A stretch of DNA of 64,000 nt from Helianthus annuus (lineage: Eukaryota; Streptophyta; Magnoliopsida; Asterales; Asteraceae): assembly GCF_002127325.2 (NCBI RefSeq), contig NC_035443.2:149434415-149498414 (forward strand), read 5' to 3'. The position numbers and the translations under genes are program-made. Positions within the stretch are counted from its first letter, which is position 1. Each line of letters opens with the position of its first letter. Shown piece after piece: positions 34,487 through 44,946 of this stretch. Below the pieces are notes generated by a model. That model saw only the letters and a program-made list of their open reading frames with translations. It made no database searches and was not told the DNA's origin.

Positions 34487-35600
34487 ATGACTAGACGCGA
34501 CACAGACACAAGTACTTTACCAAGGACAAAAGCTGAGCTTCAAGAACGCATCTCTCAGGCAATTGCATGACATGAAGCCCTCCGCTCTCAACACAGCGGT
34601 GGCACTACCGGAAATAACCCTCCAACTGGCTGCACCTATAAACAGTTCCTGGACTGCAAGCCATTAAACTTTGACGGCACAGGAGGTGCTGTTGCATTTG
34701 TTCGTTGGACCGAAAAGACTGACTTCGTTCTAAGGATGAGTAATTGTTCATCCCAGCAGCGAGTTACCTATATCTCAGGGTTATTCTTAGATGGCGCACT
34801 CTCCTGGTGGAACCTTCAGGTTCAAACCCTTGGCGCAGATGTTGCTTATGCACTGAGCTGGGACGAGCTCAAGGAAATGATGGAAAAGAAATACTATTCT
34901 AGTGCAGAAATCCAGAAGCTCGAGGTGGAGTTTTGGAACTTGAAAATGGACGGACCGAAGATTCCTGAATACGTCCAGTGATTTCACGACTTGTCTAGGG
35001 TCGTCCCTTACTTAGTCAAACCGGAATTCAAAAGGATTGAACGATTCATTTGGGGACTTGCACCTCAGATCAGGAGCATGGTTACTTCCTCAAAGCCCTC
35101 GACCATCGTAGAGGCTATCGATTTGAGTGTCACTCTTACTGAAGAAGCTTTGCGCATGGGAAAATTTTCGGAATCTGAGGATAACAAGAAAGAGACTCAT
35201 GTGGAGTCATCAGGCAACAGGAAGAGGAAGTCTTCAAGCCTAAAATCGAGCACCCGAGTTAGCTATGGAAGCTCTAAAGCAAACAAAAGAAAGAAAGTGA
35301 ATCCGCCGCATGGCAGGAAGGCTGATGGAGCCACTAATAAGGCTGGTGGTAAAATTTCCTTGGAACTAAGCCGAGGTGCGGGGAATGCAATTTTCACTAT
35401 GAGGGTCGATGTCTGAGGCCTAAGTGTGAAAAGTGTGGAAAAGAAGGGCACAGCAAGGACGCCTGTTGGGTGAAGGACCCAGATGGAAGAGATAAGAGAG
35501 TACCAGGTTGCTACAGATGTGGTGAAGCAGGGCACTTTAGGAAGGATTGCCCTAGGAAGAAACAAGCAAGGAAGGGTTTTCACGATCGAAACTCGTGAAG
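34487..35600 (+). pseudogene. Element D gag with zinc knuckles, stops and a frameshift
   Basis: From ATG 34487 the frame reads a Ty3 gag (CTYKQFLDCKPLNFDGTGGA, GALSWWNLQVQTLGADVAY, SWDELKEMMEKKYY, KLEVEFWNLKM). It has an in-frame TGA near 34568 and another at 34979-34981, both where arginine CGA is expected. It continues to a basic tail. A frameshift before the nucleocapsid leaves the Cys/His region in another frame: CEKCGKEGHSKDAC near 35426 and CYRCGEAGHFRKDC near 35510, both CX2CX4HX4C. A further upstream cysteine cluster (CGECNFHYEGRC) precedes them. Confidence 0.82.
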
Positions 35601-37695
35601 CACGCCAGGATCCAGATGCGGTTACGGGTACGTTCCCTATTAACCAATCCTATGCATATATTTTTAATTAATACTGGCATCAACTTTTACCTTGCATGCC
35701 TAGAACTTAAGAAACTACTTGGCCTAATTTCGAGTAAAATAGACGTCCCGTATTCTTTAGAAATGGGCATATAGAAGGCTAGTTTAAGCAGTCGAAGCAA
35801 TTAAGGATTGTATTTAGGGACTCAGAAGGCTGGAACCTTCTGTTACCATTGACTTGCAAAGTCATAATATGATAGACAGCATGGATTGGATATCCAAGTA
35901 TAAAGCCTAAGAACATCCCCGTGATGGAAGAAGTTCCAGAAGCCTTTTCTGAAGACTTGCCAGGAACGCCCCTCCGCAGCGACAAGAGAGGTTTAAGATG
36001 AGCCTCGTGCCAGAAGCGGCACCAGTGACAGGATGACGCCTTACCAACTAGCTTCGTCCAAGAAGCATAATCCTCTGATATAACTGCAAGAGCTGCTAGA
36101 CAGAGGGATTTAAAGACATGACATCCTTAGTTAAGGACACAAAGAGAAAGTTGACAGTTTACATTTTGCATAAATTCCAGAGAACTTGATATCAAGGATT
36201 TGCATCCTTTGCCAAGGATTGACAACCTGAACAGATCAATTGTAAGGTTCTAGTTACCACTCAAAGATCGACTTGAGGACAGGATGACCACAACTGTGAA
36301 TACAAGAAGGAAATACCCTAAAACAACCTTTAGGACTCGCTTCGAGCATTACGAGTTCCTTGTCGTACCATTTGGCTTAACACATGCATCGACAATATTC
36401 GTGGACCTCATGAATCGAACGTGTAAGCCATACCTGGATAAATCATGATTATACTTATTGACGACATTCTTATATGGCCAACGACCAAGGAAGGTCGTGA
36501 GCAACAGCTGCAATTTACCTTGCAACTCTTAGAGAAAAGAACAGTTATGTGCTATGATGACGAAAAGTGGATTTCGAATTCGCGAAGTGAGAACCTTAAG
36601 ATACATGGTAGATAAGAACGAAATTCATGCCAACCCTGCAACCATGAGCTAAGGAGCTAGAGTTGCAATTATGTGACGTTTATCGACAAAGTCTCGATTG
36701 TACGTCGATGCAACGAGACCACAACATTGCATACGCGGCACATTGATTAAGGAATCATAAGAAGAAACCTTGAGCTAGATACAGAAATTGCGTGCCGCAA
36801 ATTTGACGTCATTACCTGAAGGAAAACGCTGCACGATCTTTACTGATCACAAAGATTGCGGCACCCTGTTGATCGTAAAAACTTGGATATTAACATGAAT
36901 AGACTAAGCTACTGAACGATGCAGACTATATGAACACGATACGTAATTATGTGATAAACTTTGATGAAAAGTTGGAACACTCACTTGCCCTTAGTGGAGT
37001 CTTCCTACAACAGTATTTATCACACCACCGTTTAAACCGCTATGTGTGAAGCATTAGATGGAACATAATGGGTTGATCCCCGTCATGTTAAACGAAGACC
37101 GGAGATAAGCAACCTACTGGCCCGAGTTGGTTCAAGAAAAAAACTAGAGGCAAGATCGTACAGATATGTGATCGTATCGAGACAGCCGTGGAATACAGAA
37201 AGATTGCGCCGATGAGCGGCGGAAATCGCAGGAATTGGAAACGAGAAGTATAGCTTTAATGAGAGCATCGCCTAGAGAAGGCATGGTGTGATTTGGAAAA
37301 CGAAAAGGTTGAATCCCCGGTGTAGGGATCAGAACCATTGCTCACAAGATGAAACTTCTAGAAAAGATCCGTAGTGATCGCGACACATTCTATGCGTCTA
37401 AAGGAGCCTGACTCAAGGAACAGTCGTTGTTCCCACAAATAAGATTCACGTCAATGACAAACGACAAGAATTACCATAGGACCTGTTAAGGTTCCGGACC
37501 AAGAGCCCACAATACTATAGAAACCTGTTAAAGTTACGGACCAAGAGTCCACAAGATACAGAAAGACATAATTGATTTACTTGAGTACGATAGAATTCAT
37601 AACATGACCCAGAGTACATGGGAACATGAAGACAAATCTTGAACATAAGTGACCACATGTGATTCACAACTCCCCTGCGACCGATGGCATCGCTT
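35601..37695 (+). pseudogene. Element D pol remnants with integrase core deleted
   Basis: Only scattered motifs survive, in changing frames. They are a protease-like MDSMDWISKY near 35875, the pre-RT motif EVPEAFSEDLPGTP near 35930, and RT blocks around 36190 (LHPLPRIDN) and 36340-36440 ([28 protein letters not shown]). RNase H traces lie near 36830 (FTDHK). Then directly comes the end of the integrase core (LSGVFLQQYLSHHR, compare EFSYNNSYH) near 36985. The HHCC domain and the first two catalytic aspartates of integrase are absent, so about 1 kb has been deleted near 36950-36985. A degraded chromodomain-type end follows near 37500-37640. Confidence 0.75.
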
Positions 37696-37696
37696 G

Positions 37697-37731
37697 AATT
37701 TCGGGATGAAATTCTTTTAACGGGGGGAGAC
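37697..37731 (+). other. Pre-LTR stem-loop and polypurine tract of element D
   Basis: AATTTCG (37697-37703), GGA, TGAAATT (37707-37713) with one wobble pair. AACGGGGGGAGAC then leads to the LTR start at 37732. The motif is intact although the surrounding pol has decayed. Confidence 0.85.
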
Positions 37732-40700
37732 TGTGACAACTGTCACTTTTCCGTACATTCCGTACACTAAATGAACAGTAATCGATACATAAATAATTGT
37801 GCATGATCTAGTTTACAAGACAAATGAATTTTTTATTACTGTTATATACATACAATGGCATTTCATATTTGTTGCTATATGCAACACGATATAGTGCTAA
37901 TAATGCACAGAACAGAATTGGCACCATTATTAGACAAACAAAAAATACTGACGATGTTCAGTACATAGACAGACAATATTTTGAGGCCCAGTATGAGCCG
38001 GAGATGATTTATTGCACTAGTATAGTGTGTAGGGAAGTAAGGACCACAAAACTGCTTTTCTAGGTGATAGATAAAGTGCCGGAAAGTGCCTAAAACACAC
38101 TAAAAGTGTAGAATTCTGCAGAAAATAACCAATATTCAGCTATTTTCAGCATTTAAACATCTAATTATAATGCAGAAAAATGGTTTAATGGTCCAAAATA
38201 CTTTCCTAAGTGTCGGGAACCGAAACTTTCATAAAAGACTACATAAAGCACACTAAACTGCGCAACTTAGCACTGTAACGAACAGTAACGAACCGAACAA
38301 CCGGACATTACCCGGAACACCAAAATATTGCTAAAAGTATTGTTTTATTATTTTTGAGCTAGTTATGGTCCCCAAACATCATAACACCTCATAAAAATAT
38401 CTAGTAACTAATACCTAACTAGAATACTTGGATTGTAACCATAAGCTAACTAAACTAGTTAAACCCTAGCCTAAGAACCCCCCCCCCCCCCACCTACGGC
38501 CCCAACATGGTGGCCCCACATGTGATTTGTTTGAATATTTTATTTAGATATGTTGCAAGGATAAGAGACATAAGGACCTTTGTATATTAAAATGTTGGAA
38601 GGATAAGCATATAATCCATAAGTCTTCACTTCACTTTTCTATAATTCAAGAATCAAACACAACCTCCTCCATGAGCTCCATAACTCACGGCCACCACTAC
38701 CCACACATATACATCCATTGCTAGCCCATTTCCAAGTAATCTAAGCATCCTACAAAGTGATTTAAGCATAGTTAGGAAGGGTGGAAGCAAGGAGATTGAA
38801 AGGACCTTCTTGGAGAACTATTAACCACCATATTTCTTCATCATCTTCCACCTTGTTCTTCCCTAGCCATAGTGCTAGTAGTAAGTTTCATTGATCTTGT
38901 TTTTACTCACAATTTTAGTGGTTAAAGTATGAAATAACTTGGTAAACTAAAGATCATAAAGAAACATAAGCATGAACATTAACATAAAGATCTAAAACAT
39001 GAAGATCAAGTGGTTCTAGTGTATGTATTGAACTTGTTTGTTGATTTCTTGTGTTCATGGTGTAGATCACTATATGAAGCTTGCTAGGTGATGATTAAAC
39101 ACATGATCTAGCAAGTGTAAGGATAGATCTTGAGAAGTTTATAATGATCATCCTTTATGTAAATCATGAACTTGAAAAATAAACTTGCTTTAGTGCATAA
39201 TGATTATTTCTACAAGTAATAAGTCTTGAAAATAAAAGATTTCAAGAATAATATTTTCAAGAAGCTAAAGTTTATTGTAAGATCTAACATGATCATGGTG
39301 TTTAAAGGAAGTAAATATGTTTTTAAGTGTTAAATAAAATCTAGAAACATATTGTTAACAAGAAAAATACAAGAAGAAATATTTTTAGAAAATCTTCATA
39401 CAAGTTGTGAAGATCTAAATTCTTCAAGAATGATATTTTTAAACAAATAACCACACTTTAAAGGGTAACTAAACTTACTAAGTACACTAGTAAGTTACTA
39501 CAATTTTTTACAAAGTTTCAAGTTCATGACATAGTATAAATTTCATATTTTTGACATATGGTAAGTGTTGAATGATTTGTTGATGATTGGTGATGATTTT
39601 ACAAAAGAAAATGATATGCTAAATAGCATAGACACCTCCATTTACAAAGGAAACTATGGCAAAATTTTCTAAAAAATACCAACACCTGGAAAACATTTTC
39701 TAAACAAGTGATTACAAGTGTATTTTTAACTATGATTTTCCATATAAACCTTGCCATAGATTTTTGTAACAAAACTACAAATATTGGAGGTTGGTTTTTA
39801 CAAATAAAAAAAGGGTAAATATGTATTTAGAATATATATTTACATTAAAGACATTGTGTGCGACTATGTGAAGTAGTTATTTTATTTTAGGGAAATTAAT
39901 ATAACTCACAAATACCAATAATTTACAACACCAAAATAATACCAAAATTACATGGAATGAAATGTATAAGTTACACCCTTGATATTGTGAAACCGAACGC
40001 AATAACGTAACTTACGAAATATTCCGAGAAGAACCGTTACAATATACATTGGTAAATATTATTTTGGAAACAAAAGAAGTGAAAATGTGATTTTCGTTAT
40101 TATTACAAAGTATATCATATTTTCGACAAAGAGGAAATATATTACTTTTGGAAGTAAAAATATATTTTCTTAGAATATTTTAGAAGATATATGATTTTTT
40201 TTAAAGAAAAATATATATTTTCTTGACGATACATTATTTTTGGACAAAACAAGTCTACGTATATTTTCTAAGTGAAAATGTATTATTTTGGAAACTACAA
40301 ATACAGGAATACAAGAATACATGTATGAGATACTCCCATCCTTGGGAAAGAAAAGCGAAAACAAATACTTGAAAAGTATTATAACTCTGGATGACGTAAA
40401 GAAAACGTAACTCAAAACATGAATACTAAGATAAGGCACGACCCGCTCGTCTAATAGACCCTAGCACATTGTAGGTAGTCGTATTTGCTGACGAGATTTG
40501 AGTTACGAGTACTGAAGACGCAAAACGGTGAGTTCATGCTCCCCCTTTTTTTTAACTGTTTTTGGTTTTATAACTCTCGGGGGTGAAATACATGTTACAG
40601 ATGCTTAAACGGTATGAAATGCCTATGAAATACTAGATCATGTGAGCATAGACTTAATACTAAAAATGCCATAAACTCTTGGTGAAGACTAGTACCAAGC

Positions 40701-41472
40701 AGTGTTAAAGATGCCATAAATTCTTGGTGAAAACTAGTACCAAGAAATGCTAAAAATGCCATAAAGTCTTGGTGAAAACTAGTACCAAGCCACTAAAAAC
40801 ATTCATTAATTAGGGACGAGGGTTAGATCTAACGGGTACGGCCGAACCCCACTCATGGTCACAATTAGTACCTAGTAGTGCTTCGGAGTCCCAGTCGAGG
40901 TTAATCGACACAGTCGAGGCTAATCGACACAGTCGAGGGAAATCGACACAATCGAGGGTAATCGACACAGTCAAGGAGTCATAACAAGTACTCCCCATAT
41001 CCTCAAGGAGTCATAACAAGTACTCCCTATATCCTCACATGCCTTAAAGGAGCCATTACGAGTGCTCCCTGTGCCTTAAAATCCTTGTAAAACATTCATG
41101 TTCATACACGCTTTTCATACCTGTTTATATAGGAGTCTCTCAAAGATTTACAAGAATTACATTACACAAACAAGACGGATGAACTCGCTCAACTTTTTGT
41201 TGATGTTTTCCAAAATTACATGTATTTCAGGTAACAGGATGGATCTTGGACGCAGGTGTCGTAACTAGAAGTTTAGATATCATCCACTTTTGATTGGTTT
41301 GTAACCTAGTCGAAGGTTGTGTTTTAAAAACTTGAATAAACAATGTTTGTAATACACAATTTTTATGAATGGATGAACATCGTTTTGATCATGTAGTTGT
41401 TTATTACGATTGAATGCAATGATATTAAACCAGTCACACATCATACGCTTATGCAAAAGACAGGGTCTGACA
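37732..41472 (+). repeat. Element D 3' LTR (3741 bp)
   Basis: TGTGACAACTGTCAC...TCTGACA. The first 942 bp (37732-38673), including a 13-C run near 38479, have no counterpart on the 5' side. It carries four 19-bp minisatellite units (40892-40967), a duplicated AAGGAGTCATAACAAGTACT block not doubled in the 5' LTR (40970-41030), and an 8-bp deletion near 40400 relative to 31905. Confidence 0.92.
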
Positions 41473-42307
41473 TTCTCCGTCTTAATACGCTTGGTGTTTG
41501 GGTTTTTGTTATCAATTATCGCGTACCGCTTCTCGCACTCGCTTGTGTCACTAAACTGAGTTCGAAAACGACTCCATCACTCAGTTCGCTCCGTCAAGAC
41601 TCGATCTAACCCTTTTCCGTATGGATCGAGTCATCGCAAATCTGTCTGTTCTATGTCGACACGTATGACACTGCCTCACGAGACGGAAACCATATGGTTA
41701 AAGCATGGTGGATACGCCGCTGGTACTTCCTATATATAAGTGTTTTAGCCATATTGTCGAACTTTCGTGGAAAAGTGCCATGCGGGGCCGACCCTAAAAT
41801 TTAAAATTTTGGTATCATTAAAAGACTTTGGTTACACAAATTTTAAACCGATCTTTTTCTTACATAACTTTTTCTAAAATTTGATCAAAAACCTATCTAC
41901 AAAACGAGATTATCTTGTAACGGTGGTGTGACGATCGACTCAAGTTACTGCCGCATGACGAGAAATTTCGTAAAACGAGTTTAAACAACCTAAAATCTTT
42001 TAGTAACCTGATAAAACCCCTCTCATAGCACTGGTGTGAACATCGAAACAGTTTAACGCCGCACTGTGAGAAGATTTTCATAAACAAGTTTTTCCTAATT
42101 AATCGACTTTTTGAAAATTTAAAACGCTTTGGAATCGCATCCTCGTGTGTGTTTTATCGCCTTTGATCAATCGACTCGCTTTAACTCGTCGCTCTCGCTT
42201 AGTCTTCGCAATGCCCCCGCGCGTTAATTCTCTACCGATAGCTCGCTATCTCGTCGTTTTTGTCGCTTACTCGCTCGTATCAACTCTCGCGACCCTTCTT
42301 GTGGATT
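41473..42307 (+). other. Element C non-coding interior, right of D
   Basis: It holds the second copy of the GGTGGATACGCCGC...TATATATAAG block (41696-41740). No open frame resembles pol. It ends at the C stem-loop. Confidence 0.7.
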
Positions 42308-42341
42308 AATTTCGGGACGAAATTTCCTAAAGCAGGGAGAC
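42308..42341 (+). other. Pre-LTR stem-loop and polypurine tract of element C
   Basis: AATTTCG (42308-42314), GGA, CGAAATT (42318-42324): perfect 7-bp stem. AAAGCAGGGAGAC then leads to the LTR start at 42342. Confidence 0.85.
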
Positions 42342-44941
42342 TGTAACAACCCGCACATTCGTTTGTTGTTAGTAACGTTACACTCGTTACGCCTATCACC
42401 AGAGATTCGGATCATAATGTAACTATATCGCATACATCGCTATATCGCAGTATTTTCGCATATTTTATCGCTATCACACCACCTTGCACTTGCTGACAGC
42501 CACGATGATGTCGAGTGAGGACCAATTATACCCTCCCTTGATAGTCGTGATGTGTCGCAAGGTAGCACAGCACTCAAAACGCACATCACATCACACACAT
42601 TAACGTTCACGATGACGTTGAGTGAGGACCTATTCTACCCTCCTCGATGACCGTGAAGCGTCACAAAGTAACGTATATTCGAAACGAAACCCGGTTATTG
42701 GATCCCAACTTTGAAATATGGATATGTATATACGACCCAACGTGGCTAATTATAATAAATATATCAAAATGTGGATGAGAATGTGTAACCAAACAATCTC
42801 AACGCTTAACAATCAAAACGGAACGCCAAAACTCAGCTCGTCGGAGGCGTTTGATTGAATGACACTTTGATCGAATGGCCATCCGATCGGACAACCATCC
42901 GATCGGATAGCCAACCGATCGGACAGCCATCCGATCCGATGCACTGCACCGACTTTCTCCTCCTTTGCCTATAAATACCCCACTTGTCACATCAACAACA
43001 GTTGATCTGACTGCTCTCTCTCGACCAGACGCCTTCTCGCCATCTTCTCTCGATTTCTCGCAATTCTTGTAAGTTTCTACCCTGAATCTTGTACTTCTAT
43101 GATCTACACGCACTCCTTCACTTTCTCGTCATCAAAACTCACTTTTTCACCGTTAAATCTTGGGATTTGAGTCGTTCTAAGGTGACGTCATCATGGAGTT
43201 CTTAGGAACAATGAAATGTGACCTCATCTCATCAAGAACAGTCCAGATCTGATAGAATCCACGGTGTATAAACACTAATCTCACCTAAATCTAAGACAAA
43301 TCTAAGTTTTCTAAGTTTTTCTTCAAACTTTCCTAACTTATCACTCGAAACCGGTAGCAACAGAGCTCGTACAAACCTTCTACTCTTCCTATAGTGAAGT
43401 GTCGGTTTGAGAACTGGTTCCTATCAACGAGATGACTGGCTGGTCGTGTTAAACACAAATAACCATCGAGAACAGTTAACTGGTCAGACGGGGTGATTCC
43501 CATCCGATCCGGTGACTCGGACCTGGTGGAGTTCCATTGTTTAGCTCGTAGTCGTAACGTCTCGATCACATCGCAAAAACTTAACGAAATAGCCAAGATG
43601 TAAAACGATAAGATTGCGGGACGGGTTACCGTCCGATCGGACTGCCACCCGATCGACCAGCAATCCGGTCGGGTTACACTTAGGGTCAAGACTAAAACAA
43701 ATTTTCAAACATTCAAGGATCTGAACAACGAACGGATTGCCGTCCGATCGGATTGCCGTCCGATCGAACGACCATCCGATCAGCTGACTTTTGGATCCTC
43801 AACACTTAAACGTTTTACAAATCCTCATCGCACATCAGTTCCAACAGATTGTCACCCGATCGGATTTCCACCCGACCGAGCGACCAGTCTGCTATGAACT
43901 TATCAACCAAAGTGTCTCGCTGATCGGGTCACCGTCCGATTGAACAGCCACCCGATCGGGTTGCCACCCAATCGACCGACCTGAAAGGTAGAGATACTTC
44001 ACTGTTCTTAAAGTGCTACAACGAAAACTTCAAAAGGCAAACCAGCATACACAAACACCTCTTCACCAAACGAGGCAACAATCCAATCAAATGGTCATCC
44101 TATCGGATGACCATCCGAACGGATTGCCACCCGGACGACTGGCCATCCGATCGGATTGCCATCCGATCGGATTACCATTCGACACTTGGTTCGCTGCCAC
44201 TGTTTATCGTACTATTCAACGCTTACGCTATCAATCTGAAATCAGGCTAAACTCAGACACGCTCCCTTCAATCCAACCAAGTTGTGGTTACTGCTTGCTG
44301 AGCACCGACTGTGAGTATACTTGAACCCTTTTTGCTTTTGCACTTTTGGGTGTAACATATGTTGCTATCAAATCAAATCACATCAAATGCTTAAACTATT
44401 TATCATTTGCGAATGACCAATGTGCATAGTTATACGTGATGCTAGTTACATATGTGCTAGGACTTATACTCGCGACGTCCCACCATGACTAGTATAGTAC
44501 TATTGCGCCCGACGGGGTCTAGTTAGCAATCGTGATCGAAGCTCGAGGATTTAGCTGGTAGTATCAGTTTTGTGAGTATATATGTCGTGTATTACGTTTA
44601 TGTATGAGGAAATTCGCAGCTTTTATCTATTACACTATTACATATCAAACCTGTATACTCGCCAATACTTTTGTGTTGACATTATTTTAACGTATGTTGC
44701 AGGTTTAGTCGCAGTCTACATCAAATCAAGCTAAGAGGTCTAGAAACTCACCTAAAATCTAGGTTGTCGGATTTGTATTGTTCGAGAGGACAGGAAATCT
44801 ATGATAACTTATGTGATTGTACTGATTGTTAGTATGGGATAACAAATGTAATAAATACTGTCGCAATATAGTTGTTATGTATTCTCTTGAGCAATCTGAT
44901 TGCCGCACCCCGATGATTCCGCCATCGGTTGGGGTGTGACA
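42342..44941 (+). repeat. Element C 3' LTR (2600 bp, uninterrupted)
   Basis: TGTAACAACCCGC...GGGGTGTGACA. It shows the empty site for F: GGCAAACCAGC continues directly into ATACACAAACACC near 44038-44060 with a single CCAGC. TATAAATA lies at 42970-42977. GTTCT at 44942-44946 is the right target duplication of C. Confidence 0.93.
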
Positions 44942-44946
44942 GTTCT

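Larger units (their letters stand above)
30188..41472 (+). mobile_element. Element D: Ty3/gypsy element with decayed gag-pol and truncated 5' LTR, nested in C
   Basis: The 3' LTR (37732-41472, 3741 bp) has borders TGTGACAACTGTCAC...TCTGACA. The 5' LTR copy begins only at 30188, equivalent to position about 943 of the LTR, and ends at 32997. By eye the shared 2.8 kb differ by about 40 substitutions (about 1.5%) plus indels and repeat-number changes. The interior has a primer-binding site, a gag with stops, and a pol with many stops and a large integrase deletion. No target duplication can be checked because the left end is gone. Confidence 0.88.
17672..44941 (+). mobile_element. Element C: Ty3-like retrotransposon with gag but no pol, interrupted by F and D
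   Basis: The 5' LTR starts TGTAACAACCCGC at 17672 and ends TGTGACA at 27189, split by element F. The 3' LTR is 42342-44941. A perfect GTTCT target duplication flanks the whole element, inside the B LTR. The interior has a primer-binding site, a gag with two premature stops, about 0.9 kb of non-coding DNA, element D, about 0.8 kb more non-coding DNA, and a stem-loop/polypurine tract. No protease, reverse transcriptase or integrase remains. Pol may have been lost with the deletion that truncated D, or may never have been present. Confidence 0.92.

Noticed and set aside
34991..35416. A separate gene in element D
   Set aside because: It is the same frame as the gag upstream after a TGA stop, and it leads into the nucleocapsid region.
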